A DNA stretch of 64,000 nt from Catenaria anguillulae PL171 (lineage: Eukaryota; Blastocladiomycota; Blastocladiomycetes; Blastocladiales; Catenariaceae), in NCBI GenBank assembly GCA_002102555.1, contig MCFL01000104.1:1-64000 (forward strand), read 5' to 3'. This document shows, piece after piece, positions 21,694-30,746 of the stretch (position 1 is its first letter; each line of letters starts with the position of its first letter). The notes under the pieces were generated by a model, which was not told the DNA's origin, searched no databases, and saw only the letters and a program-made list of their open reading frames with translations. Made by a program: the position numbers and the translations under genes.

Positions 21694-22061
21694 GTCGATT
21701 GGGTAGTTGACGAGTTTGCGAAAGGTGGTTGTTCTCAGGTTTCATTACTCAGAGAATCCATGGCCGGTTGATTCACGCGAACGTATATAGCCTGGACCAG
21801 CTGCCTGGTACGTAGCCAAGACCTACATGTGTAGCGTGATGCGAACCGATGAGAACTGCGAGGAAGAGAAACGACGGTTTCCGAAAAACATCGAACGCCT
21901 TCCCTCTTGTTGAGGCGGACAGCAAGATCCACGCAGATCTGCACGCAGATTGGACTGAAGCAGGATGGTAACATTGGGTTCCGAGGCATTGTATGTCGAG
22001 TAAAGATATGATACAGTCAAGGAAACAAGCACAAGCACCGAGGCGGTCAATCGTCTACATG
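21694..22061. other. Intergenic, nothing recognised
   Basis: Upstream region of the ankyrin-like gene and 3' flank of NIP7. Contains gatccacgcagatctgcacgcagat, a short imperfect tandem, and no supported frame. Confidence 0.45.
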
Positions 22062-22677
22062 CTACTCCTCCATGGTACGAATGTACTCGCCCACATCGGC
22101 CTGATGATACGCAACGATCGCTGTGGGGTCCATCTTGCGAGTTTCGGACGTGGACTTGGCGGTGACACCAAATCCCTGAGGAGAACGAGGCGAGCAGTGT
22201 CAACGGCAGGGTCGGAGAAAGCAACCGCATGAGTCAAGAAAGTGGAATGACATACCAATGGCACATCGTTCATGTTGTAAATCACAACACCCGTATGCTC
22301 GGCGTATCGTCGGAAATGCGACCCAAATGCGCCTTCAACACATGGTTCCCATACAAGTAAGGCATCTCGCCGTTGGGCTTGACCCACACCTTGTACTTTG
22401 CATACTTTGCCAAAATGTCCAGACACGTCACATGCAACCGGAAAAGACCCGACTTTGTAAACTTGCCAAAGCACGTGCCCAAGGCACACATTTCGTCGCG
22501 GCCAATCGACACGGCACGGCGCATGAGCGCCTCTGACACATAGTACACGCGGTCCTTGTGCAGCCGGAAGCAGTGCGGGTCGTCGGAACGCTCAATCAGA
22601 AGCGTAATGTTTTTGCCAATGTACTTGGCGAGCTTTTCGAAAAAGGTCTTGGTTTCTTCTTCGGTTAATGGGCGCAT
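22062..22677 (-). CDS. NIP7: NIP7-like 60S ribosome biogenesis protein (apparent 1-nt frameshift)
   Basis: [20 protein letters not shown] opens the protein exactly as in human and yeast NIP7. [44 protein letters not shown] and [14 protein letters not shown] (PUA domain) follow. After a single intron (GTATG..CTCAG) the end [20 protein letters not shown] and HQADVGEY is conserved to the stop at 22062. NIP7 binds pre-60S particles with Nop8/FTSJ3 and is needed for 27S rRNA processing. Odd: between GRISD and [12 protein letters not shown] (about 22305-22315) the frame slips by one base with no room for an intron. One missing base would restore the exact family length. Sequencing error is the simplest cause, since NIP7 is essential. 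Confidence 0.85.
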
Positions 22678-23051
22678 GGTCGGTTGAGTGTTGGATATGA
22701 GAGTTGGCGGCGGCAGTAATGCAGGGCGCTGTGTTCATGGAAAAGTACAAAGGTTCATGGGCATGACACGATTTCCGTCAGCATTACTTGCCCTGCCCAG
22801 CACAGAGTAGCGTGTCAAGGAAGAGTGCGTGGACATCACGCGTGAAGTGTCATTCATGTTCACGTGACTGGTCACCTTGTCTCATGTTCGAGTTCAACAC
22901 AATCCACTTCGCAAACGCGGGAAGATGGAGTCGGAGTTGACCAGAAACTAAAGTCTGTTGACTGTACTGTACTTGGATAACAGGATGCACGAAACAGCGA
23001 ACACCAAGCGAAACAACCATTTTCTCCTCCTCTGCGTTCCTCAGCGATTCC
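22678..23051. other. Intergenic, nothing recognised
   Basis: Upstream of NIP7. The right part continues past the stop of the minus-strand four-TM fragment. Confidence 0.45.
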
Positions 23052-23363
23052 TTAGACTGTTTCTTTTGGCGCTGGCGCCTCAGCCGCTGCATGCTCCTCA
23101 GCGCCTTCCTGAGGGACGTAGGCGTAGGAACCGTTACTTCAGCTCGACCGCTGATAATCGTCCAGTACGTGAAGTAAACATATACGTCCTACAGAATCAT
23201 AGATTCATGTCAGACGACACCTCTCAACACGGTGCAAGTGAATAGTGAGTTAATCATACCAGTAGATTGAAAAGACCGAAGCCACAATACCCGCAGGAGC
23301 GGCGCTCCAAATCAAGAGAATGAGAGCAATTACCGTCAAAATGGCGTAGATGATGGAAAAAAG
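23052..23363 (-). pseudogene. 3' half of a four-TM family gene (inversion left flank)
   Basis: On the minus strand this reads IIYAILTVIALILLIW then GIVASVFSIYW, an intron, a frame-disturbed last exon (VYVYFTYWTIISGRAE), and the family C-terminus (PQEGAEEHAAAEAPAPKETV). It has no 5' half: directly at 23363/23364 the sequence turns into the 3' half of another family member on the plus strand. The partner 5' half appears to be at 28797-29177. Small length changes in the last exon put its parts out of frame. Confidence 0.75.
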
Positions 23364-23640
23364 GTGTTTACCATCATATATGCGATCCTGACTGTGCTCA
23401 CTCTCATTCTCTTGATTTAGAACCCGTCTGTGGCCAACATTGTGACCTCGGTGCTTGCCATTTACTGGTACATCATGCGCCCACGCTGCCTATGCGCCCT
23501 GCACGCTTCATGCTAACGTAACAACCCGGGTGATCATAGGACGTATGTGTACTACACCTACTGGAAGGTCATCAACGGCATGACCAAGGATGCGATTGCG
23601 ACTCACCCCGACAGCGAAGGTGGCAAGGAGGCCGTGTAAC
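23364..23640 (+). pseudogene. 3' half of a four-TM family gene (inner left end of inversion)
   Basis: Starts abruptly at the KV codons of KRRASHFKV and continues FTIIYAILTVLTLILLI, a TAG at 23418 where paralogues have TGG (Trp), NPSVANIVTSVLAIYW, an intron, then TYVYYTYWKVINGMTKDA and the stop at about 23640. It is nearly identical to the 3' part of the gene at 26517-27187, including the TAG. It has no promoter or exon 1 of its own. Confidence 0.8.
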
Positions 23641-24661
23641 ATGAGTCCTAGTATACTAAGTTACGACGCCAAGCTGCCAGGTGCACAAGGGTTGCCGTAC
23701 ATCTCGGTTTTGCTCGACCCATTCGGTGACTAGAATAGACAAAATAGACAAAGATCAAGGACAGGTCCAGTTCGATACACATATACATGACTAGGCGTCG
23801 CTTTTTCTAGTGTGACCTACCATTCATTCGTGTTACAATTGCGCCGACTGAATGCGTTGTTCGTCCAGTCGCGCTGCTTCGTCATCGTCGGCTTGAGCTG
23901 GTCTTTGTCCGCGCATCAAGGCGAGCCCTGCCCTCCTCCTCATTCTGGTTTCTCAAGCGTCGACATACTAGGCTCATGTATTCCTCGATCCAGTCCTTGA
24001 GCAAACTCTGTGCAATTACTGCTACTCATTCACCATGACCAACCCTGAAACCTCAGAGACTTGCCTTCTCTGCATTCCCAGTACGTTCGTGTCCTCACGT
24101 TATCCCATCCGTGTTTTTGCGCCAGTGTTGACGCGCAACACGTTCCCGCGTCGTCCGCGCTCAACAGTCCGTAAGGGTGTGCTTTTCCTGATCTTTGTGG
24201 GTTTTGCCCTCAACACCATGTCGGCCGTGTGGGCATGGACCGTCGCTGGCAGCTTGCTCTTTGAGCGGCCCGTTGCCAGCAACTCAAACGCATCCATCAT
24301 TGCCGTGTACAACACGGCCATCCTTAGCGTTTCCATTGCCGCGGCGGTTTACTCGGTGTGCGCGCTCTTTGCGCTGTGGGGAGGGTGGGCGGCTTACAAG
24401 CGCCGCGCGTCGCACTTCAAGGTCTTTATCATCATTTACGCCATTTTGACAGTGATTACGTTGATCCTCTTGATTTGGAACCCGGCTGCGACGAGCATTG
24501 TGACGTCGGTGCTCTCAATCTACTGGTATCAGCAACTCACCACTTGAACCGCGTTTGGAGTGTCGTCTCACATTTGCTCTATGGTTGCGCAGGACATATG
24601 TGTACTTCACTTACTGGAGGATTATCAATGACAAGGCCAAAGAAGCAATAACAACACACCC
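23364..24661 (+). repeat. ~1.3 kb segmental duplication, copy 1
   Basis: Matches 26911-28215 at a nearly constant offset of 3547-3548 nt. It covers a gene 3' half, the spacer, and the promoter, both introns and the exons of the next gene. The spacer is almost identical; differences rise towards the right end. Confidence 0.9.
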
Positions 24662-25289
24662 TCAAAAAGGTAGCTCCAGGGAAACGTGCCTCTTCTGCAT
24701 CCCGAGTACGCTTTCTTGACGCGTCAATATGATATACACTTGGGTCGAACTCAACTTTGACGTTAATCTATACGTAGTCCGCCCGGGCGTCCTTGCCCTG
24801 CTCATCATTGCCCTGATCCTCAACCTCATCTCGCTATCGACACTCTTCATCGCGCTTGGTCAACTCATCGCGCTTAGTCAACGCATCGCGTCCTCGGGCA
24901 ATGGGAACGCATACAGCCTCAGCAGCATTGCGTCTGTTGCTGTCGCAGCCATCATTTACACATGCATGGCCCTGTTTCTCGTGTGGGGACTGTGGGCGGC
25001 GTACAAGAAACGGGCATCCCACTTCAAAGTCTTCACCATCATTTACGCTATCTTGACCGTTATTTCCTTGATTATGATCATTTGGAACGTCAGTGCGTTG
25101 TCCATCGTCACGTCGGTGACCTCAATTTACTGGTATGTATTGCATCAACCAAGGTGAGCGAGAGAATGTACTTTTCTGACCTTTTATTTCTTTTGCAGGG
25201 TGTATGTCTGTTACTGCTACTGGAAGGTGATTAGTGGCCAGGGTGGAGCCAAGGCATTGAGGACGCATCCAAACGAGTCGGCTGCGTGA
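24035..25289 (+). CDS. Double four-TM membrane protein (in-frame tandem fusion)
   Basis: Exons 24035-24080, 24168-24525, 24593-24705, 24778-25132 and 25199-25289 total 963 nt, one clean frame of 320 residues. Each half is a family unit: CLLCIP or CLFCIP, an intron, I-R-x-G-V-L with TM1, TM2, then LWGGWAAYKRRASHFKV (or LWGLWAAYKKRASHFKV), TM3, TM4 ending SIYW, an intron, and YVYFTYWRII or YVCYCYWKVI with a T-H-P tail. Exon 3 joins the tail of unit 1 (AITTHPQK) directly to the N-terminus of unit 2 (GSSRETCLFCIP). The Cys-Cys-IP-x-R start and the Y-x-x-I-N/S-G end recall the LAPTM4/Mtp family and similar fungal small membrane proteins. Function unknown; eight TM segments are expected. Confidence 0.8.
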
Positions 25290-26516
25290 TCCAAAAGGAC
25301 AGCTGGATGAAAGTCTAGTGGAACGAGAGATATGTAACCTAGATCGTTTGGAGGAATGAGAAAGGAGAAAACAGTACTTCTTTTTGCTGCTGTAGAGTGG
25401 AGGAAGCGACTTTTGTACGGACACAGGTGACGGACTATGGTCCTCAGGCCTGGCGGACAATACGGCAACTCGGGCAAATTTGAAATCATGAGCACACCAT
25501 CCGCACGACATCAATACGACATCCATACGACATTCAGAAAAAACAGCGCCGAGTCTGAATCAAGTGCACAGCTCAGCGGGCACTGACCAACCGTTGGACG
25601 TGTGAAGGTTCCGTGCATCGCCGCTGCCCAGAACCAGAGCATACAGTCGCCCCCACAAAGGTTTCTTTGGGTGCCAAGAGACTAGGCGGGATCTGACAGT
25701 GAGGCAATCATCCACCCATGACAATTCAATTGTGAGACAACACACTTGGTCGGTGAGATCAGGTGTGGCGTCGATGTGCACGTTCAACTTGCTTTGGGCG
25801 AATTATTTGGCAACGTATAGGTACTGTGGCGACGAGCTAGTATGTACCTAACATTGCCTCGCGAACTCGTGCGCACATGCAGCATGCAACGAAATCGTGA
25901 GTGGGAATGAGTGCCTGGCCTGCCGCCCGCCCAGCTGGTGGGCGTCGTTGGTCAAACCAACCAAAAGAAGTGTTTCAGAATCGAAAGCTTCATGCATGCG
26001 TGCCTTTTGTTTTGACAACTGCATGAATTGTCGAAAACTCCGCCACATCGCCCAGCAACGTACAGCTGTGAACGTAACGGTCGTGGCAGATTGGCAGCTA
26101 TCATGACATGACCTGGATTGCATTCCTCTACCTCCAAGTAAGCCTGCTGAGTGAGTGCTCGCGTGAGTGTCCCGAGTCTCCATGCCAGGTCATGATAGCC
26201 AAAAGTTTGTCGAAAAGGCCCCGAGTCTTCAATCCGCAGTCAATGAGTAAATGAGCGCCAAGGCGTTCAACAGACGAATCATTCCATCTGTTCTCAGAAG
26301 CGTATGCTCGATGGTTGCGGCAGACAAAGAGGCGAAGGATCAGGGCAGATTGCCACCACATCCGCTCGACCTCGACAGTACAATATAGGCCCGCCTCCGA
26401 CCCGCCCCTGCTTTTCATCCTCCATAAACTTTCCTTGATCAAAATCGCTATTGCTTGACATTCCGGCCAAGCGCGCTCCCATTTACGTTCCCACCCACGT
26501 CTGATAATCCTCCATC
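25290..26516. other. Spacer with one copy of a ~0.4 kb dispersed repeat
   Basis: No gene is supported. The stretch 25852-26270 is listed separately as a repeat. The rest, 25290-25851 and 26271-26516, shows no frame worth calling and holds the 5' flank of the next four-TM gene. Confidence 0.5.
25852..26270 (+). repeat. ~0.4 kb dispersed direct repeat, copy 1
   Basis: From 'acattgcctcg' to 'gcgccaaggcgttcaa' this closely matches 33648-34051 in the same orientation, with a few small indels. It contains the cctgcc..ccagctggtgggcg block and the aaagcttcatgc block. It ends about 250 nt before the ATG of the four-TM gene at 26517; the other copy ends about 175 nt before the ATG at 34226. No terminal inverted repeats or coding capacity were found. 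Confidence 0.85.
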
Positions 26517-27187
26517 ATGGCCAACGCCGAATCCTCTCAGACATGCTTGCTCTGCATCCCGAGTACGTTCACTACTATGTCCATTGTAAATGACCACCCT
26601 GGCCGTCCTCATATACATAAATCACTCACATTTGACGACTGTGGCGGTGTACGTAGTCCGTAAAGGTGCACTTTTCCTCATCTTTCTCGGCTTCATCTCG
26701 AGCATTATGTCCGCTGTCTGGGGTTGGACCATTGTCGGTAGCTTGATGTTTGAGCGTCCCGTTCGCAACAACTCCAACGAATCGACCATTGCCGTGTGCA
26801 ATGCGCTCATCATTTCGGTGTCCAGTTCGTCAGCCATTTACTCGGTTATCTCGCTCTTCCTGCTTTGGGGCGGGTGGGCCGCGTTCAAGCGCCGTGCTTC
26901 CCACTTCAAGGTGTTTACCATCATATATGCGATCCTGACTGTGCTCACTCTCATTCTCTTGATTTAGAACCCGTCTGTGGCCAACATTGTGACCTCGGTG
27001 CTTGCCATTTACTGGTACATCATGCGCCCACGCTGCCTATGCGCCCTGCACGCTTCATGCTAACGTAACAACACCGGGTGATCATAGGACGTATGTGTAC
27101 TACACCTACTGGAAGGTCATCAACGGCATGACCAAGGATGCGATTGCGACTCACCCCGACAGCGAAGGTGGCAAGGAGGCCGTGTAA
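26517..27187 (+). pseudogene. Four-TM family gene with in-frame TAG in TM3-TM4 loop
   Basis: Exons 26517-26562, 26657-27014 and 27088-27187 fit the family plan perfectly (504 nt, 168 codons). It reads ESSQTCLLCIP, I-R-K-G-A-L-F-L-I-F-L-G-F, ERPVRNNSNESTIAV, LLWGGWAAFKRRASHFKV, FTIIYAILTVLTLILLI. At 26965-26967 TAG replaces the TGG (Trp) found in the intact paralogues; the downstream frame (NPSVANIVTSVLAIYW, TYVYYTYWKVINGMTKDA) is otherwise sound. All splice sites are intact. Either a young pseudogene, a protein ending after TM3, or a read-through gene. A near-identical half copy at 23364-23640 carries the same TAG. Confidence 0.75.
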
Positions 27188-28215
27188 CATGAGTCCTAGT
27201 ATACTAAGTTACGACGCCAAGCTGCCAGGTGCACAAGGGTTGCCGTACATCTCGGTTTTGCTCGACCCATTCGGTGACTAGAATAGACAAAATAGACAAA
27301 GATCAAGGACAGGTCCAGTTCGATACACATATACATGACTAGGCGTCGCTTTTTCTAGTGTGACCTACCATTCATTCGTGTTACAATTGCGCCGACTGAA
27401 TGCGTCGTTCGTCCAGTCGCGCTGCTTCGTCACCGTCGGCTTGAGCTGGTCTTTGTCCGCGCATCAAGGCGAGCCCTGCCCTCCTCCTCATTCTGGTTTC
27501 TCAAGCGTCGACATACTAGGCTCATGTATTCCTCGATCCAGTCCTTGAGCAAACTCTGTGCAATTACTGCTACTCATTCACCATGACCAACCCTGAAACC
27601 TCAGAGACTTGCCTTCTCTGCATTCCCAGTACGTTCGTGTCCTCACGTTATCCCATCCGTGTTTTTGCGCCAGTGTTGACGCGCAACACGTTCCCGCGTC
27701 GTCCGCTCTCAACAGTCCGCAAGGGTGTGCTGTTTCTGATCTTTGTGGGCTTTGTCCTCAACACCATGTCGGCCGTGTGGGCATGGACCGTCGCTGGCAG
27801 CTTGCTCTTTGAGCGCCCAGTCGCCGACAACTCAAACGCATCCGTCATTGCCGTGTACAACTCGGCCATCCTTAGCGTTTCCATTGCCGCGGCGGTTTAC
27901 TCGGTGTGCGCGCTCTTTGCGCTGTGGGGAGGGTGGGCGGCTTACAAGCGCCGCGCGTCGCACTTCAAGGTCTTCACCATCATTTATGCCATTTTGACGG
28001 CGATTACGTTGATCCTCTTGATTTGGAACCCGGCTGCGTCGAGCATTGTGACGTCGGTGCTCTCAATCTACTGGTACCAGCGACTAACCACTTGAACCGC
28101 GTTTGGAGCGTTGACTGACATTTGCTGGATGATTGCTCAGGACATATGTGTACTTCACTTACTGGAAGATTATCAACGGCAAGGCCAAAGAAGCAATTAC
28201 GACACATCCTCAAGA
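26911..28215 (+). repeat. ~1.3 kb segmental duplication, copy 2
   Basis: Partner of 23364-24661. It spans the last part of exon 2 of the gene at 26517, its last exon, the spacer, and most of the gene at 27583. As the left copy begins precisely at the inversion junction, the duplication probably preceded the inversion. Confidence 0.9.
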
Positions 28216-28276
28216 AGGTACTGAGAGGGGGGCTGAGGGTGGGGCGGCCGCTGAAGCGCCAAAGGAAACTGCTTGA
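27583..28276 (+). CDS. Four-TM membrane protein, intact single unit
   Basis: Exons 27583-27628, 27716-28073 and 28141-28276 (540 nt) encode 179 residues. ETSETCLLCIP joins in phase 1 to IRKGVLFLIFVGF. TM1 and TM2 flank a short loop with NNSNAS-like Asn sites (RPVADNSNAS). LWGGWAAYKRRASHFKV precedes TM3 and TM4 (ILLIWNPAASSIVTSVLSIYW). The last exon gives TYVYFTYWKIINGKAKEAI and a Gly/Ala/Glu tail ending PKETA. The Trp that is TAG in the gene to its left is TGG here. Exons 1 and 2 are almost identical to unit 1 of the double gene at 24035, differing mainly after the last intron, where this copy stops and the other runs into a second unit. Confidence 0.8.
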
Positions 28277-28796
28277 GCTTTTGCTGAGAGGGCACATGGT
28301 GTTTCGCTATGTTTCTTGTTATTTTTTTGCACCCACGGTCCCACGATAGAGCCCAGTCAGTACTTTTATCAGTTCCTCAGTCCTCTGTGCATCCTAGCAT
28401 TCCTGTGTGTGAATCCACTCAGTGAGTCGCCCCGGTTGGTTTGGTGAATGGAGGTAAACTTCCGATTTGAGTACGAGCAGACCCCGCACACAGGTTGCAG
28501 GATTTCTCGATTTTGCTCGGCCCGATTACTAGATGAAAACCTTAAAAAAACTCTAGGCCATGGTTTCGATTACTTTTGTATTGAGACCTATATCGGATTC
28601 ACGATTGAGTCTCCTGGATGCGTCGATTAAAGGTGCCAATTGCCCTCGCTTTTGTCAACGTGTATGTCAATGTAGGCCGCCCATAAAGGGCCAGTGCGAC
28701 CCTCCCCCTCTTTTTCTGGTTCTCAAGCATCCAAGTTCATGCTTTCCTGAATCCAGCCTTTGAGCTTATCCCGTCCAATTTCGCCCCTCAATAACC
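28277..28796. other. Spacer between four-TM genes
   Basis: No gene is supported. The right half is the 5' flank of the truncated gene at 28797; unlike the spacer before 24035 and 27583 it is not part of the 1.3 kb duplication. Confidence 0.45.
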
Positions 28797-29177
28797 ATGT
28801 CGAATCGTGAATCCTCGGAAACGTGTCTTTTCTGCGTTCCCAGTATGTTGGTGCATACACGTCGCCCATGTTGTTCGTAGAGGTTTTAACACACTCGACT
28901 CGGGTGCCACAGTCCGCAAGGGTGTACTCTTCCTGATTTTTCTGGGCTTTGTCCACAACATCGTGTCAGGTGCCTTGGCATGGACCTCCGTTAGCAGTTT
29001 GATTGCGTTGCGTCCCGCTCCGAACCCCTCAGATGCGTACATCATGATGATCATTGACTTGTGCAATACGAACATCGTCCGATTTGCCATTGCGGCGGCA
29101 GTCTACTCAGTGTGCGCGCTCTTTACGCTGTGGGGAGGCTGGGCGGCATACAAGCGCCGCGCGTCGCACTTCAAGGT
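28797..29177 (+). pseudogene. 5' half of a four-TM family gene (inner right end of inversion)
   Basis: Exon 1 (28797-28842, ESSETCLFCVP) and most of exon 2 (from 28913: VRKGVLFLIFLGFVHN, then AAAVYSVCALFTLWGGWAAY and KRRASHF) are sound. The family sequence stops at 29177, exactly after the CACTTCAA of SHF. The next bases are the reverse complement of the same place in another paralogue. The missing TM3-TM4 and last exon match what lies on the minus strand at 23363-23052. Confidence 0.8.
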
Positions 29178-29265
29178 TGAAGTGGGAAGCACGGCGCTTG
29201 AACGCGGCCCACCCGCCCCAAAGCAGGAAGAGCGAGATGACCGAGTAAATGGCTGACGAAATGAC
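29178..29265 (-). pseudogene. Short 5'-side fragment of a four-TM gene (inversion right flank)
   Basis: On the minus strand, SSAIYSVISLFLLWGGWAAF and KRRASHF differ by about one base over ~80 nt from the gene at 26517. It ends at the same codon where the plus-strand half copy at 23364 begins, so the two are the likely halves of one former gene. Upstream of about 29265 the family similarity is lost, so exon 1 and TM1 are missing or displaced. Confidence 0.75.
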
Positions 29266-29715
29266 AAGCTCGCAACCAAACACCGCGCGCTTTTGGAGTG
29301 TGTCCCCCAAATCGGGAATCCAAGCCAAGCGCAGCTTGCACCGCTACCACTACTGCTGTGTTTCCAAATCCAGAGCGACAATCGGGATTGACGCCTTCGA
29401 GCTGACCCGCACAATGCCCACAATGTTCAATCAGCGACCTTCAGTTCTTGCCACGTTGTGCGTTGCGTGGTGTTGGAAGCGAGTCCCAGAACTGGGAGCG
29501 GCAGGTCGTCTTCCTTACTAACAGCAGGCGAAACCGGTGGGAGAAGGAACAAACTGTGTCACTAGCCGATCCAGACCGCTTTGGGTTGGGTTGGTGTCGT
29601 TCAAGTGATGCGACGAGAATTGTATAGAGGTGAATGATGGGCGATGAAGAGGTGGTTGTTGAAACAGTGGAAAAAACACCATGAGGCGACAAAAGATGCG
29701 GGCATGAACTCGATC
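29266..29715. other. Intergenic, nothing recognised
   Basis: Between the inversion right flank and the 3' end of BolA2. Minus-strand frames here have no recognisable protein character. Confidence 0.45.
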
Positions 29716-30143
29716 TTACTTTGCTCCTTGCATCTTTGCCCACTGTTCAGGCGTGTACGTTTTCTGCACAACCACACAGGTCATCAGCAATTGTAATCGA
29801 CGGACAAGGGACCGACGCAAGACGGCGCACCTGCGAAAAAGCGTGCATCGCTCCGATTTCTTGCTTGAGAAGATCGTTGACCAACCTACTCATCCTACGT
29901 CAGTTGACCCTGCGCATTGTCTCGCCACAGCCGGAACAAGCTTAACCCAAGTAGGAGATGGACATACCGATGCCGCTGAAGCAAAGGCTTACCTTCAAAC
30001 AACGGCGACACAATGACCACCTCGAACGCCGCGCCACAACCGCCCGACTTGTCTTCGACCTCGACGTGCGTGGCCTGGACCTTGGCGAGAATTGCGGCTT
30101 TGAGTGAGTCGACGGACATGGGTGTAGGGACGCCGGAGGACAT
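29716..30143 (-). CDS. BOL2: BolA2/Fra2-like protein
   Basis: Exons 30143-29968, 29885-29831 and 29763-29716 (279 nt) give 92 residues, the usual BolA2 size. The chain is SLKAAILAKVQATHVEVEDK, then GGCGAAFEVVIVSPLFEGK, PLLQRHRLVNDLLKQEIGAM, HAFSQKTYTPEQWAKMQGAK. FEGKxLLQRHRxVN and the terminal HAFSxKTxTPEQW are the BolA signature; the His of RHR and the loop Cys are the Fe-S/glutaredoxin-binding residues. BolA2 works with monothiol glutaredoxin Grx3/4 in cytosolic iron-sulfur signalling. The introns (82 and 67 nt) are phase 2 and phase 0. The ATG chosen is the only one giving a standard length; upstream frame is open but unlike BolA. Confidence 0.95.
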
Positions 30144-30746
30144 GGTGGTGTCGGTGCAACTGTGTCCCGAATGCAGGAAGAGAGACAATGCTGGACATGC
30201 ACAGGTGGTGGGATGGTGAGAGACTGTTCCAGTGAAGTGTTGTGTTGAGACAGGGTCGTTGTGAAGTGGGCCGTTTTGGGCGAGCCATTGCGGGTTACAT
30301 GTAGACTTGAATACATTGCTCAAGGTGTGGCTATGGCTGAAACATGAACATACTTGTAAATGTTTGGGGGTGTTGCATGATATGTCGATGTTCAGTCAGA
30401 CCTCGGCCAGTCAGCGAAAGTCTCTTCATGGCCATCATCTTCACGATGAAACCTGCCACTTCAAGAAAAATGAAGTGCTGTATATGTAAAGATTGAATTG
30501 CCTGTATCTTGAATAGTGTATCACCAAAAGTACGAGGAGAAGAAAAGCGGCAAATGACACAAAGTGGAGCTCGGCCAGCGTAGCGGTGAACAAGGCTGGG
30601 CTGTGACTCTGTGGGACAAGGTATAGAATCGTGCGGAGGTGGAAGTCAAAAGCAGGCACATACAGCTCCTCAGCCGAGCCCACAGGAAGTAGAGCTGGAG
30701 TGGGTCAACAAACAGAGGCGCGACGTGTGGGAGAGCACGGACAACA
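30144..30746. other. Intergenic, nothing recognised
   Basis: 5' flank of BolA2 and 3' flank of the RING ligase gene, both on the minus strand. An AT-richer patch lies at 30460-30545. No supported gene. Confidence 0.5.

Noticed and set aside
29107-29423. Minus-strand 106-codon ORF as a gene of its own
   Set aside because: Its coding-like part is the four-TM fragment read out of the family frame at an inverted junction.
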